The notes beneath the pieces are model-generated. The model ran no database searches and had not been told where the DNA came from. It saw nothing but the letters and a program-made list of their open reading frames with translations. The translations under genes and the position numbers were made by a program. This document shows positions 1 to 8,798 of a stretch of 64,000 bases of DNA, piece after piece; within the stretch, counting starts at the first letter, position 1, and each line of letters opens with the position of its first letter. The stretch is from Rugamonas apoptosis (GTDB lineage Bacteria > Pseudomonadota > Gammaproteobacteria > Burkholderiales > Burkholderiaceae_D). The stretch spans positions 558,001-622,000 of the forward strand of contig NZ_JACEZU010000002.1 in NCBI RefSeq assembly GCF_014042355.1, read 5' to 3'.

Positions 1-176
1 CGCTGCACGCCCATCTGCGTCACCCGCTCGATGTCGCCGGGACGGGGGCCATAGGCCAGCCGGTTCAGCACATGCAGGGCGGCCTGCTCGGGCGATTGCG
101 GCAAGTCGGCGGCATCGGCGGCACCGTGCGACAACAAAGCAAAGGCGGCGATGGCGATGCTGCGCTTGGCGTTCAT
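1..176 (-). CDS. DUF1800 family protein, N-terminal part
   Basis: Partial gene: only the first 58 codons are in the window. The start is the ATG at 176, reading MNAKRSIAIAAFALLSHGAA, a Sec-type signal peptide. It continues into a segment containing HVLNRLAYGPRPGDIERV, which matches the N-terminal signature of DUF1800 proteins (LLNRLxxGPRPGD). These are exported proteins of unknown function, often paired with a DUF1501 protein; the partner would lie outside the window. It is divergent from the TetR gene across a 170-bp AT-richer spacer. Family assignment rests on the short motif only, but that motif is distinctive. Confidence 0.75.
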   Translation of the reverse strand, partial: MNAKRSIAIAAFALLSHGAADAADLPQSPEQAALHVLNRLAYGPRPGDIERVTQMGVQ

Positions 177-346
177 GGCGGTCGTCCTCGGTGGGTAGCG
201 GTGCGGCCATTCTAGCGCTGCCCCCGCCGAAATGTGTGAGTACTCAAGTATCGAAAGTAAGCATATGTTACAGACAACTTTCACCAAGAAGTTAATCAAT
301 CGATCTAGTTATATCAATTGTTTGAATTTCGTGTTGTAATGCCGGG

Positions 347-1039
347 ATGACTCAAGCAAACCAACCCCCAAGCCGCCCCGCCGAGGACACCCGCAAGCCC
401 CGCTCGGACGGCGAACAGTCGCGCCAGCGGCTGCGCCTGGCCGCCATGCGCCTGTTCGCGGAACAGGGCTACGCCCGCACCTCCACGCGCGAGATCGCGC
501 AGGCCGCCGGCGCCAACGTGGCCGCCATCAGCTACTACTTCGGCGACAAGGCGAGCCTGTACCGGGCCGTGTTCGAAGGCATGTGCCCGGCGCCGGCTGC
601 CAATATCGCCCAATACGAACAGCCCCATTTCACGCTGCGCGAATCCCTGCTGGGTTTTTACCGCCAGATGCTGGCGCCGCTCCAGCAGGACGACGGCGCC
701 CAACTGTTCCTGCGCCTGTGGCTGCGCGAACGGCTGGAACCCACCGGCCTGTGGGCGGCCGAAATCGACAACAGCATCCGTCCCGAGCACATGGCCATGG
801 TGCGCGTGCTGTGCCGCCACCTGGGCCTGGAACAGGGCGACGACGAAGTACACCGCCTGGCCTACGCGCTGGCCGCGCTGGCCGTGCAGATCATGGTGGG
901 ACGCGACATCGTCACCGCCATCACGCCGCAACTGCTGGCCACGCCGGAGGCGATCGAACAATGGCTGCACCGGCTGGTCCGCTATGGCGAAGCGCTGGTG
1001 ATGGCGGAACAGATCAACCGTAAGGAAGGAAACGCATGA
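347..1039 (+). CDS. TetR/AcrR family regulator (CecR/CerR-like)
   Basis: Cytoplasmic DNA-binding regulator of 230 aa. The N-terminal helix-turn-helix covers roughly residues 24-70 (RLFAEQGYARTSTREIAQAAGANVAAISYYFGDKASLY), a classical TetR_N domain. The C-terminal half fits the DUF1956/CerR ligand domain type. Its stop overlaps the start of the outer-membrane factor gene by 4 nt (ATGA), so it is cotranscribed with the RND pump it most likely represses. An autoregulatory operator is expected in the 177-346 spacer, but I could not define one by eye. The ligand is unknown. Confidence 0.9.
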   Translation: MTQANQPPSRPAEDTRKPRSDGEQSRQRLRLAAMRLFAEQGYARTSTREIAQAAGANVAAISYYFGDKASLYRAVFEGMCPAPAANIAQYEQPHFTLRESLLGFYRQMLAPLQQDDGAQLFLRLWLRERLEPTGLWAAEIDNSIRPEHMAMVRVLCRHLGLEQGDDEVHRLAYALAALAVQIMVGRDIVTAITPQLLATPEAIEQWLHRLVRYGEALVMAEQINRKEGNA

Positions 1040-2442
1040 AGAGAGCACTACGAGGCGCGGCGCTGATGGCGGCCGTGGCGAGCGCCCTGAGCGCGTGCGC
1101 CGTGCAAGGCCCGGCGCAGCAAGTGAGCGCGCCGCTGCCGGCCCAATGGCAAGCCCCGCTGCCGCACGAAGGCAGCGTGACGGAACTGGCGCAATGGTGG
1201 CAGCGGCAGGGCGACGCCCTGCTGGCGCAACTGGTGACGGCGGCCCAGGAAGCCAGCCCCTCGGTGGCCAGCGCCGGCGCCCGCATCGCCCAGGCCCGCG
1301 CCGAACGGGTGGCCAGCGGCGCCGCGCTGGCGCCCTCGCTGGACGCGGCGGCCAGCGTCAGCCGCATGAGCCAGCAGTCGGCCCTGCCGCTGGGCACCAC
1401 GGCGCAAGCGGCCCTGCAAGCGTCGTGGGAGATCGACCTGTTCGGCGCCGGCCGCGCCGCGCGTGACGCGGCCCAGGCCCGCCTCGACAGCGCGCAGGCG
1501 GGCTGGCATGACGCCCGCGTGTCGGTGGCGGCCGAAGTGGCCAACCAATACTACGCGCTGCGCGCCTGCCAACAACTGCTGGACGTGGCCCGCCAGGACG
1601 CCGCCTCGCGCGCCGACACGGCGCGCCTGACGGAACTGAGCGCCCGCGCCGGCTTCCAGCCCCCCGCCACGGCGGCCCTGGCCCGCGCCAGCGCGGCCGA
1701 CGGCAACAACCGCGCCGTGGCCCAGCGCGCCGCGTGCGACGTGGGCGTCAAAGCGCTGGTGGCGCTGACCGCCCTGCCCGAACCCGAGCTGCGCGCGCGC
1801 CTGGCCGGCGCCGCGCCGGTGACGCCTCCCGCCATCGCCATCGACGCGCTGCCGGCCCAGACCCTGCGCCAGCGGCCCGACGTGTACAGCGCCGAGCGGG
1901 CCGTGGCGGCCGCCAGCGCCGACGTGGGCAACGCCCGCGCCCAGCGCTATCCGCGACTGACGCTGACCGGCTCCGTGGGCGCGGCCAACTTCAGCACGGG
2001 CGGCCACAGCACGCAGCTCGACACATGGAGCATCGGCCCGCTGGCGCTCACGCTGCCGCTGGTCGACAACGGCCGCCGTGGCGCCAACGTAGATGCGGCC
2101 AGCGCCCGCTACGATTCGGCCGTGGTGAGCTACCGCGCCAGCGTGCGCCAGGCCGTGCGCGAAGTGGAGGAAGCGCTGGTCAACCTGCACAGCACGGGCG
2201 AGCGCGAAGGCGACGCCAACACCGCCTTGCAAGGTTACCGTGAATCGTTCACGGCGATGGAAGAGCGCTACAAGAACGGCATGGCCAGCCTGCTGGAACT
2301 GGAAGACGCACGCCGCACCCGGCTGGCCGCCGAAGACACGGTCATCAATCTGCGGCGCGAACGCAGCGCCGCCCTGGTCGCGCTGTACCGCGCCGCCGGC
2401 GGCGGCTGGAGCGCGCCCAACAACAACCGCAATGAGCAATGA
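1036..2442 (+). CDS. Outer-membrane efflux lipoprotein, NodT family
   Basis: 468 aa outer-membrane channel (TolC-like) of a tripartite efflux pump. The N-terminus MKRALRGAALMAAVASALSA ends in the lipobox LSAC, so it is predicted to be a lipoprotein. Two OEP repeats follow, with the usual DLFGAGRAARDAAQARLDSA and TLPLVDNGRRGANVDAA segments. It overlaps the TetR gene at its start, and its stop overlaps the earliest possible adaptor start. Together with the next two genes it forms a complete RND pump. Substrate cannot be read from the sequence. Confidence 0.93.
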   Translation: MKRALRGAALMAAVASALSACAVQGPAQQVSAPLPAQWQAPLPHEGSVTELAQWWQRQGDALLAQLVTAAQEASPSVASAGARIAQARAERVASGAALAPSLDAAASVSRMSQQSALPLGTTAQAALQASWEIDLFGAGRAARDAAQARLDSAQAGWHDARVSVAAEVANQYYALRACQQLLDVARQDAASRADTARLTELSARAGFQPPATAALARASAADGNNRAVAQRAACDVGVKALVALTALPEPELRARLAGAAPVTPPAIAIDALPAQTLRQRPDVYSAERAVAAASADVGNARAQRYPRLTLTGSVGAANFSTGGHSTQLDTWSIGPLALTLPLVDNGRRGANVDAASARYDSAVVSYRASVRQAVREVEEALVNLHSTGEREGDANTALQGYRESFTAMEERYKNGMASLLELEDARRTRLAAEDTVINLRRERSAALVALYRAAGGGWSAPNNNRNEQ

Positions 2443-2443
2443 C

Positions 2444-3682
2444 ATGAAGCGAATCGCCATGAACTCCATCCAACTCAAACCCCTGGCCGCTACCCTGCTG
2501 GCCGTGTTCACCCTGTCCAGCATCGGCATCGCGCTGTACGCGCCTGCCTCGCGCGCGGCCGATGCCAGGAAAACCGATACCGCCAAACCGGCGCTCACCG
2601 TCACCACGGCCCTGCCGCAAGCTTCGCGCCTGCCCATCAAGCTGGCCGCCAACGGCAACCTGGCCGCCTGGCAGGAAGCGAGCGTGGGCAGCGAGGCGAA
2701 CGGCCTGCGCCTGACGGAAGTGCGCGTCAACGTGGGTGACACCGTCAAGGCCGGCCAAGTGCTGGCCGTGTTCTCGGCCGACAGCGTGAACGCCGACCTG
2801 GCCCAGGCCCGCGCCGCGCTGCAGGAAGCGGAAGCCAACGCCGCCGAGGCGGCCGCCAACGCGGCCCGCGCCCGCACACTGCAAACGACGGGCGCGCTGA
2901 GCGCCCAGCAGATCAGCCAATACCAGACGGCCGAACAGACGGCCAACGCCCGCATCGCCTCGGCCCGCGCGGCCGTGGCCAGCCAGCAGCTGCGCCTGAA
3001 AAACACGCAGGTGCTGGCGCCTGACAGCGGCGTGATCTCGGCCCGTGGCGCCACCGTGGGCGCCGTGGTCGGCGCCGGCACGGAATTGTTCCGCATGATC
3101 CGCCAGGGCCGGCTGGAATGGCGCGCCGAAGTGACGGCGGCCGACCTGCGCCAGCTGCGCACCGGCACCAGCGCCGTTGTCAAGGCCGCCAACGGCGCCG
3201 AGGCCACGGGCAAGGTGCGCATGGTGGCGCCCACGGTCGATCCGCAAACGCGCTACGCGCTGGTGTACGTGGACTTGCCGGCCAGCGCCACCAGCGCCGC
3301 CAACGCCCCGTTCAAGGCCGGCATGTTCGCCAGCGGCCAGTTCGAACTGGGCGCGTCGGACGCCATCACCGTGCCGCAGCAGGCGATTGTGGTGCGCGAC
3401 GGCTTCAGCTACGTGTTCCGCTTGAACGCGGACCAGCATGTCAGCCAGCTCAAAGTGAAAGCGGGCCGCCGCCTGGCCGACCGCATCGAAGTGCTGGACG
3501 GCATAGGCGCCGACACGCGTGTGGTGGTCAACGGCGCCGGCTTCCTCAACGACGGCGACCTGGTGCACCATGTGGCCGCCGCCGCATCGGCGCCAGCGGC
3601 GGCGGCGGTGGTGGGAAAGACCCAGACCCAGCCCCCGGCGCAAGCCAAGGCCGCCGCGCCCACCGCGCCCGCCGCCCGCTAA
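2444..3682 (+). CDS. RND efflux periplasmic adaptor subunit (HlyD/AcrA family)
   Basis: About 412 aa membrane-fusion protein linking the inner-membrane pump with the outer channel. After a signal peptide/anchor (LLAVFTLSSIGIALYAPASRA) come the split lipoyl half-motifs (GSEANGLRLTEVRVNVGDTV and VLAPDSGVISARGATVGAVV), an Ala-rich alpha-hairpin between them, a beta-barrel and a C-terminal Ala/Pro tail. In-frame ATGs at 2432, 2444 and 2459 are all possible; none has a strong ribosome-binding site, and 2444 was chosen as a compromise that avoids overlap with the upstream stop. Operon member between OMF and pump. Confidence 0.9.
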   Translation: MKRIAMNSIQLKPLAATLLAVFTLSSIGIALYAPASRAADARKTDTAKPALTVTTALPQASRLPIKLAANGNLAAWQEASVGSEANGLRLTEVRVNVGDTVKAGQVLAVFSADSVNADLAQARAALQEAEANAAEAAANAARARTLQTTGALSAQQISQYQTAEQTANARIASARAAVASQQLRLKNTQVLAPDSGVISARGATVGAVVGAGTELFRMIRQGRLEWRAEVTAADLRQLRTGTSAVVKAANGAEATGKVRMVAPTVDPQTRYALVYVDLPASATSAANAPFKAGMFASGQFELGASDAITVPQQAIVVRDGFSYVFRLNADQHVSQLKVKAGRRLADRIEVLDGIGADTRVVVNGAGFLNDGDLVHHVAAAASAPAAAAVVGKTQTQPPAQAKAAAPTAPAAR

Positions 3683-3691
3683 GGAGCCGTC

Positions 3692-6600
3692 GTGAATTTT
3701 TCCTCCCTGTCGATCAAGAATCCGATCCCGGCCATCATGCTGTTCGCCCTGCTCACGCTGGCCGGGCTGATCGCCTACCGCGCCAATCCGGTGCAGGACT
3801 TCCCGGACATCGAACTGCCCATCGTCACCGTCACGGCCGCGCTGGACGGCGCCGCGCCGGCCCAGCTGGAAACGGAAGTGGCGCGCAAGATCGAGGACTC
3901 CGTCGCCACCCTGCAAGGGGTGAAGAACGTGTACACCAATGTGCTCGATGGCGTGGCCACCATCACCGTCGAATTCATCCTCGAAAAGCAGTTGTCGGAC
4001 GCCGTCAACGACGTGCGCGACGCGGTGGCCCGCGTCAAGGCCGACTTGCCGGCCGAGCTGCGCGACCCCAGCGTGACCAAGGCTTCCACCGCCGGCCGCG
4101 TGGTGCTGACCTTCACGGCCAGCGCCGCCCCCGGCGAAGGTGTGCCCATGGACCAGCAGGAGCTGAGCTGGTTCGTTGACAACACGGTGGCCAAGCGCCT
4201 GCTGGCCGTGCCCGGCGTCGGCGCCGTCAAACGCGTGGGCGGCGCCTACCGCGAAATCCGGGTCGAACTGGACGACGCCCGCATGGCCGCGCTCAAGGTA
4301 TCGGCGCTGGACGTGTCGCGCCAGCTGCGCCAGGTGCAGAAGGAAGCACCGGGCGGCCGGGGCGACATCAGCGGCGCCGAACAATCGGTGCGCACCATCG
4401 GCACCGTCAAGAGCGCGGCCGAACTGGCGGCCATGGACTTGCCGCTGCCGGACGGCCGCCGCATCCGCCTCGACCAGGTGGCCAGCGTGCGCGACACGGT
4501 GGCCGAGCCGCGCGCCGTGGCCCAGCAGGATGGGCGCGACGTGGTGGCGTTCGAAGTCTTCCGCACCAAGGGCGCCAGCGAACTGGCCGTGGCCAAGGGC
4601 GCGCGCGCGGCCATCGCGGAAATCCAGCAAGCCCACCCCAACGTGGCGCTCACCCAGTCCATCGACAACGCCTTCCCGGTCGAGGAGAACTTCCACGGCT
4701 CGATGGATCTGCTGTATGAAGGCGCGCTGCTGGCCGTGCTGGTGGTGTGGTGGTTCCTGCGCGACTGGCGCGCCACGCTGGTGGCGGCGGCCGCGCTGCC
4801 GCTGTCGGTGATGCCCGCCTTCCTCGGCATCTACTGGTTCGGCTACACCCTCAACACGGTCACGCTGCTGTCGCTGGCGTTGGTGGTGGGGGTGCTGGTG
4901 GACGACGCCATCGTCGAAATCGAAAACATTTCGCGCCACCTTGCCATGGGCAAGACGCCGATGCAGGCGGCCATGGAGGCGGCCGACGAAATCGGCATGG
5001 CGGTGATCGCCACCACCTTCGCGCTGGTGGCCGTATTCCTGCCCACCGCTTTCATGAGCGGCATTCCCGGCCTGTTCTTCAAGCAGTTCGGCTGGACCGC
5101 CGTGCTGGCCGTGCTGGCCTCGCTGGTGGTGGCGCGCCTGCTCACGCCGATGATGGCGGCCTACCTGCTCAAACCGGCCAAGCAGCACCAGCAGCAGGAC
5201 GGCTGGCTCATGACACGCTACATCCGCGTGATGCGCTGGTGTTTGTCGCACCGGCTGGTGACGGGCATCGCCTCGGGCGCCTTCTTCGTCGGCGCCATCA
5301 TGCTGGTGCCGCTGCTGCCGACCGGCTTCGTTCCGCCGGCCGACCGCGCCCAGACCCAGATCAACCTGGAACTGCCGCCCGGCTCCACGCTGGCCGAAAC
5401 CGAGGTGGTGGCCGAACGGGCGCGCGTGGCGGCCATGCAGGTCCAAGGCATCAAGAGCGTGTACAGCTCCATCGGCGGCGGCTCCAGCGGCGACGCCTTC
5501 GCGCCCGGTGCGGCGGCCGAGGCACGGCGCGCCGTGCTGACCCTGACCACCGTGCACCGCAACGAGCGCAAGGAATCGATGGCCGATATCGAAAACCGGA
5601 TCCGCCTCAAGCTGGACGAGATTCCCGGCGCCCGCTTCAACGTGGGCCCGCCCGACACGGGCGTCAAGATGCAGCTGGTGCTGCGCAGCGAAGACCCGGT
5701 GGCGCTGATGGCCACCGCGCAGCAGGCCGAGCGCGAACTGCGCACCCTCAAGGGCGTGGGCAACGTGCGCTCCAGCGCCTCGCTGGTGCGTCCGGAGATC
5801 ATCGTGCGGCCTGACTTCGCCAAGGCGGCCGACCTGGGCGTGACGGCGGCCGCCATCGGCCAGACCGTGCGCGTGGCCACGGCCGGCGACTACGACACCG
5901 ACCTGACCAAGATGAACCTGCCCGAACGCCAGGTGCCGATCCGCGTCAAGCTGCCCGACGCCGTGCGCGCCGACCTGGACGCCATCGGCCGCCTGACTGT
6001 GCCGGGCAAGAACGGCCCCGTGATGCTGGCCAACGTGGCATCCATCACGATGGAGAGCGGCCCGGCCCAGATCAACCGCCTCAATCGCAGCCGCAACGTG
6101 ACGCTGGACGTGGAACTGGGCAAACGCTCGCTGGGCGAAGTGAACGAGGAAGCGCGCGCGCTGCCGGCGCTGAAAAATCTGCCGGCCGCCGTCAAGATCG
6201 CGGAATTGGGCGACACCCAGGAGATGGCGGCGCTGTTCGCCAGCTTCGGGCTGGCCATGCTGATCGGCGTGATCTGCATCTACTGCGTGCTGGTGCTGCT
6301 GTTCAAGGACTTCATGCAGCCGGTGACGATCCTGGCCGCGCTGCCGCTGTCCATCGGGGGCGCCTTCGTGGCGCTGCTGATCACGGGCCGCGCGCTGTCC
6401 ATGCCGTCCATGATCGGCTTGATCATGCTGATGGGGATCGTGACCAAAAACTCAATCTTGCTGGTCGATTATGCTATTCTGGCCCGTCAGGCCGGCATGG
6501 GCCGTTTCGAGGCGCTGGTGGACGCTTGCCACAAGCGCAGCCGCCCGATCCTGATGACCACCATCGCCATGGGTGCCGGTATGATGCCGCTGGCGCTGGG

Positions 6601-6814
6601 CTGGGGCGCCGATCCCAGCTTCCGTTCGCCGATGGCCATCACCGTGATCGGTGGCCTGATCACGTCGACGTTACTGAGCCTGCTGGTGGTGCCAGCCGTG
6701 TTCACCTACATCGACGACCTGGAACATTTGCTGAAGCGGCTCATGCGCAAGCTGCGCCGCCATCCGCCGGAATCGCCTGCGCCGCTGCGCCAGGTGGCCA
6801 GCGGCCGAAACTAA
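3692..6814 (+). CDS. RND family multidrug efflux transporter (inner-membrane pump)
   Basis: 1040 aa proton-driven resistance-nodulation-division transporter with the usual 12-TM, two large periplasmic loop layout. It starts at a GTG (NFSSLSIKNPIPAIM follows), preceded by a strong AAGGAG at 3681-3686; no ATG fits better. Proton-relay residues are visible: the double Asp in VLVDDAIVEIENISRH (TM4) and the Lys in GIVTKNSILLVDYA (TM10). Length and motifs match the HAE1/heavy-metal-unrelated drug branch. It forms an operon with the adaptor and the NodT-type channel upstream and a GyrI-like gene downstream. Confidence 0.95.
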   Translation: MNFSSLSIKNPIPAIMLFALLTLAGLIAYRANPVQDFPDIELPIVTVTAALDGAAPAQLETEVARKIEDSVATLQGVKNVYTNVLDGVATITVEFILEKQLSDAVNDVRDAVARVKADLPAELRDPSVTKASTAGRVVLTFTASAAPGEGVPMDQQELSWFVDNTVAKRLLAVPGVGAVKRVGGAYREIRVELDDARMAALKVSALDVSRQLRQVQKEAPGGRGDISGAEQSVRTIGTVKSAAELAAMDLPLPDGRRIRLDQVASVRDTVAEPRAVAQQDGRDVVAFEVFRTKGASELAVAKGARAAIAEIQQAHPNVALTQSIDNAFPVEENFHGSMDLLYEGALLAVLVVWWFLRDWRATLVAAAALPLSVMPAFLGIYWFGYTLNTVTLLSLALVVGVLVDDAIVEIENISRHLAMGKTPMQAAMEAADEIGMAVIATTFALVAVFLPTAFMSGIPGLFFKQFGWTAVLAVLASLVVARLLTPMMAAYLLKPAKQHQQQDGWLMTRYIRVMRWCLSHRLVTGIASGAFFVGAIMLVPLLPTGFVPPADRAQTQINLELPPGSTLAETEVVAERARVAAMQVQGIKSVYSSIGGGSSGDAFAPGAAAEARRAVLTLTTVHRNERKESMADIENRIRLKLDEIPGARFNVGPPDTGVKMQLVLRSEDPVALMATAQQAERELRTLKGVGNVRSSASLVRPEIIVRPDFAKAADLGVTAAAIGQTVRVATAGDYDTDLTKMNLPERQVPIRVKLPDAVRADLDAIGRLTVPGKNGPVMLANVASITMESGPAQINRLNRSRNVTLDVELGKRSLGEVNEEARALPALKNLPAAVKIAELGDTQEMAALFASFGLAMLIGVICIYCVLVLLFKDFMQPVTILAALPLSIGGAFVALLITGRALSMPSMIGLIMLMGIVTKNSILLVDYAILARQAGMGRFEALVDACHKRSRPILMTTIAMGAGMMPLALGWGADPSFRSPMAITVIGGLITSTLLSLLVVPAVFTYIDDLEHLLKRLMRKLRRHPPESPAPLRQVASGRN

Positions 6815-6826
6815 TTGGAGATAGAC

Positions 6827-7291
6827 ATGGACGTACAAATCAAAGAACTGCCCGCCGTGCGCGTGGCCTACCTGCGCTACAAGGGCCCGTTCGGCCCGGC
6901 GCTGGGCGAATTCTGGAAAGAGGTGTTCGCACCGTGGCAAAAGGCGTTTCGCCTGCAGGGTCGCGTCAGCTATGGCGTGGCGCAGGACGACCCTACCACC
7001 ACGGCGCCCAACGAGTGCCGCTACGACGCCTGCGTGGAAGTGGCGCCCGACTATCAAATCGCGGCGCCAGCCAAGGAAGCCATGCTGGCCGGAGGCCGTT
7101 ACGCCGTGGCCCAGTTCCACGGCACGCCGGACCAGATGCCGGCCGCTTGGCAAGAACTCCAAACCCAATGGCTGCCGGCCAGCGGTCTGAAGAAGGATGC
7201 CCGTCCCTGCCTGGAACGCTACGCGGCCGATTTTTCCATCGATCCGGCCACGGGCGCGTTCAGCTGCGAACTGTGCATCCCCGTCGCCTGA
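6827..7291 (+). CDS. GyrI-like / AraC effector-binding domain protein
   Basis: 154 aa stand-alone ligand-binding domain of the GyrI-like/AraC_E_bind (SHS2-fold) type; no DNA-binding part is present. Typical pieces are VRVAYLRYKGPFGPALGEFW near the start and the later GGRYAVAQFHGTPDQMPAAW. The ATG at 6827 follows GGAG at 6817-6820; a longer TTG-initiated version from 6815 would bury that ribosome site. It lies 12 nt behind the RND pump gene and so is probably in the same operon. Such domains bind cationic or hydrophobic small molecules, so a drug-sequestering or hydrolase-like accessory role is inferred, not shown. Confidence 0.8.
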   Translation: MDVQIKELPAVRVAYLRYKGPFGPALGEFWKEVFAPWQKAFRLQGRVSYGVAQDDPTTTAPNECRYDACVEVAPDYQIAAPAKEAMLAGGRYAVAQFHGTPDQMPAAWQELQTQWLPASGLKKDARPCLERYAADFSIDPATGAFSCELCIPVA

Positions 7292-7349
7292 GATAAGCGC
7301 AGGTATGCGCGGGTAGGCGCCGGTAGCACAGGCAAGCCCACCCGCGCGC

Positions 7350-8798
7350 TCATGGCGCCCAGCCGCCGCCAAGCGCGCGATACAGATCAACCGACGCCTG
7401 CAACAGCCGCGTCTTGAGCTGCAACCGTCCCACGTCGGCGCCGTACAGCGTACGTTGGGCGTCCAACTCCTCCAGATACGAAGCGTAGCCGTTGCGATAG
7501 CGGTTATGCGCGATGCGCAGCGTTTCGGCCGCCGTGGCGCGGCGCGCGTCGTTCTCCACCGCCTGTTCCCGCAGCCGCTGCAAGGCGCCCAGGCCATTTT
7601 CCGTCTCCGCCAACGCCCCGCGCACCGCGTTTTCGTACGCATACGCGAGCTGGTCACGCTGCGCCGCCGCCGCATCCGTCTGCGCCTGCACCCGGCCGCC
7701 GTCGTACACGGGCGCGGCGGCCAGCGCCGTCAACCGCCACAAGGCGGTGGGCGCGTTGGCCAGATCGTGCAGCCGGAAATTCTGCACCCCGCCAACGGCC
7801 GTCAGCTTGAATGACGGCAGCAACTGGTCGCGCGTAGTGACCAAATTGGCGTTGGACGCCACCAGATTGAATTCGGCCCGCGCGATGTCGGGCCGGCGCC
7901 GCAGCAATTCAGACGGCAGCCCGGCGGGAACCTCCGGCGGGGTCAGGTCGGCCAGCGGCGCACCGCGCGCGATGGGGCCGGGATTACCGCCAGCGAGAAC
8001 GGCCAGCGCGTTCTCCTGCTCGAAAATGGCGCGCCGCAGCGGCGGAATCTGCTCCGCCGCCGCTTCATATTCTGCCTGCGCTTGCAACCATTCCAGCCGC
8101 GAACTGTAGCCAACCTCGAACTGGCGCTGCGCCAGCGCGCGCGAATGCTCGCGTAGCGTCAAGGTCGCCTGCGTCAGTTCCAGCTGGGCGTCCAGCCCGC
8201 GCAAGTTCAGGTAGCCCGACGCCGCCAGCGCCGCCACCGACAATGCGGCCGCGTCGGCATTAGCGCGTTCGGCGTCGTAGCTGGCCTGCGCCGCGTCGGT
8301 CTGCGCGGCCAGCCTGCCCCATACGTCGATTTCGTAACTGGCCTGGAATTCGGCCTGGTACACATTGGTCACATACGGCACGCCGTTGTAGGCCAGCAGG
8401 CGGGTGCGCGTGGGCGAGGCATCGACGCTGACGCTGGGCCGCTGTCCAGCGGCGGCCACGCCCAGCCGCGCGCGGTACTCGCTCACACGCGCGCGGGCAA
8501 TGCGCAGGTCGCCGTTGTTGGACAGCGCCGTCGTCACCAGCGCGCTCAAGGCGGGATCGCCGAAGCTGTGCCACCACTGCTGCTCCGGCGCTGGCGCGCC
8601 GGCCGACGGCCCCACTGGCGCGCGCCACGCGAGGGGCACTTGCAGCGTGGATGGCGGCGGTGGCGGCGCCGTTGCGGCGCAACCGGCCAGCACTCCGACC
8701 GACAACGCGGCAAACGCAGCGGCGGTCAAACCGACGCGCAACGCGACGGCAGGCTTGCCCGTCCCCGCAGCCAACCATCCGGCGCCCACCACGCTCAT
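7350..8798 (-). CDS. Outer-membrane efflux lipoprotein, NodT family (EmrAB partner)
   Basis: 482 aa outer-membrane factor. The N-terminus holds a hydrophobic signal ending in the lipobox LAGC, followed by a proline run. OEP repeat signatures are clear (SYEIDVWGRLAAQTDAAQASYD; AAPVYDGGRVQAQTDAAAAQ). Its start overlaps the stop of the EmrA-like gene by 4 nt (ATGA), making it the last gene of a three-gene emrB-emrA-nodT operon on the minus strand. It converges with the GyrI-like gene across 58 nt. Confidence 0.93.
   Translation of the reverse strand: MSVVGAGWLAAGTGKPAVALRVGLTAAAFAALSVGVLAGCAATAPPPPPSTLQVPLAWRAPVGPSAGAPAPEQQWWHSFGDPALSALVTTALSNNGDLRIARARVSEYRARLGVAAAGQRPSVSVDASPTRTRLLAYNGVPYVTNVYQAEFQASYEIDVWGRLAAQTDAAQASYDAERANADAAALSVAALAASGYLNLRGLDAQLELTQATLTLREHSRALAQRQFEVGYSSRLEWLQAQAEYEAAAEQIPPLRRAIFEQENALAVLAGGNPGPIARGAPLADLTPPEVPAGLPSELLRRRPDIARAEFNLVASNANLVTTRDQLLPSFKLTAVGGVQNFRLHDLANAPTALWRLTALAAAPVYDGGRVQAQTDAAAAQRDQLAYAYENAVRGALAETENGLGALQRLREQAVENDARRATAAETLRIAHNRYRNGYASYLEELDAQRTLYGADVGRLQLKTRLLQASVDLYRALGGGWAP

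Noticed and set aside
2345..5557. Very long open frame on the minus strand opposite the adaptor and RND pump
   Set aside because: It is antisense to two clear genes, has His/Gly/Arg-rich composition typical of GC-rich shadow frames and no domain. Similar long shadows at 29126-31498, 37948-40083 and 43029-45983 were rejected for the same reason.
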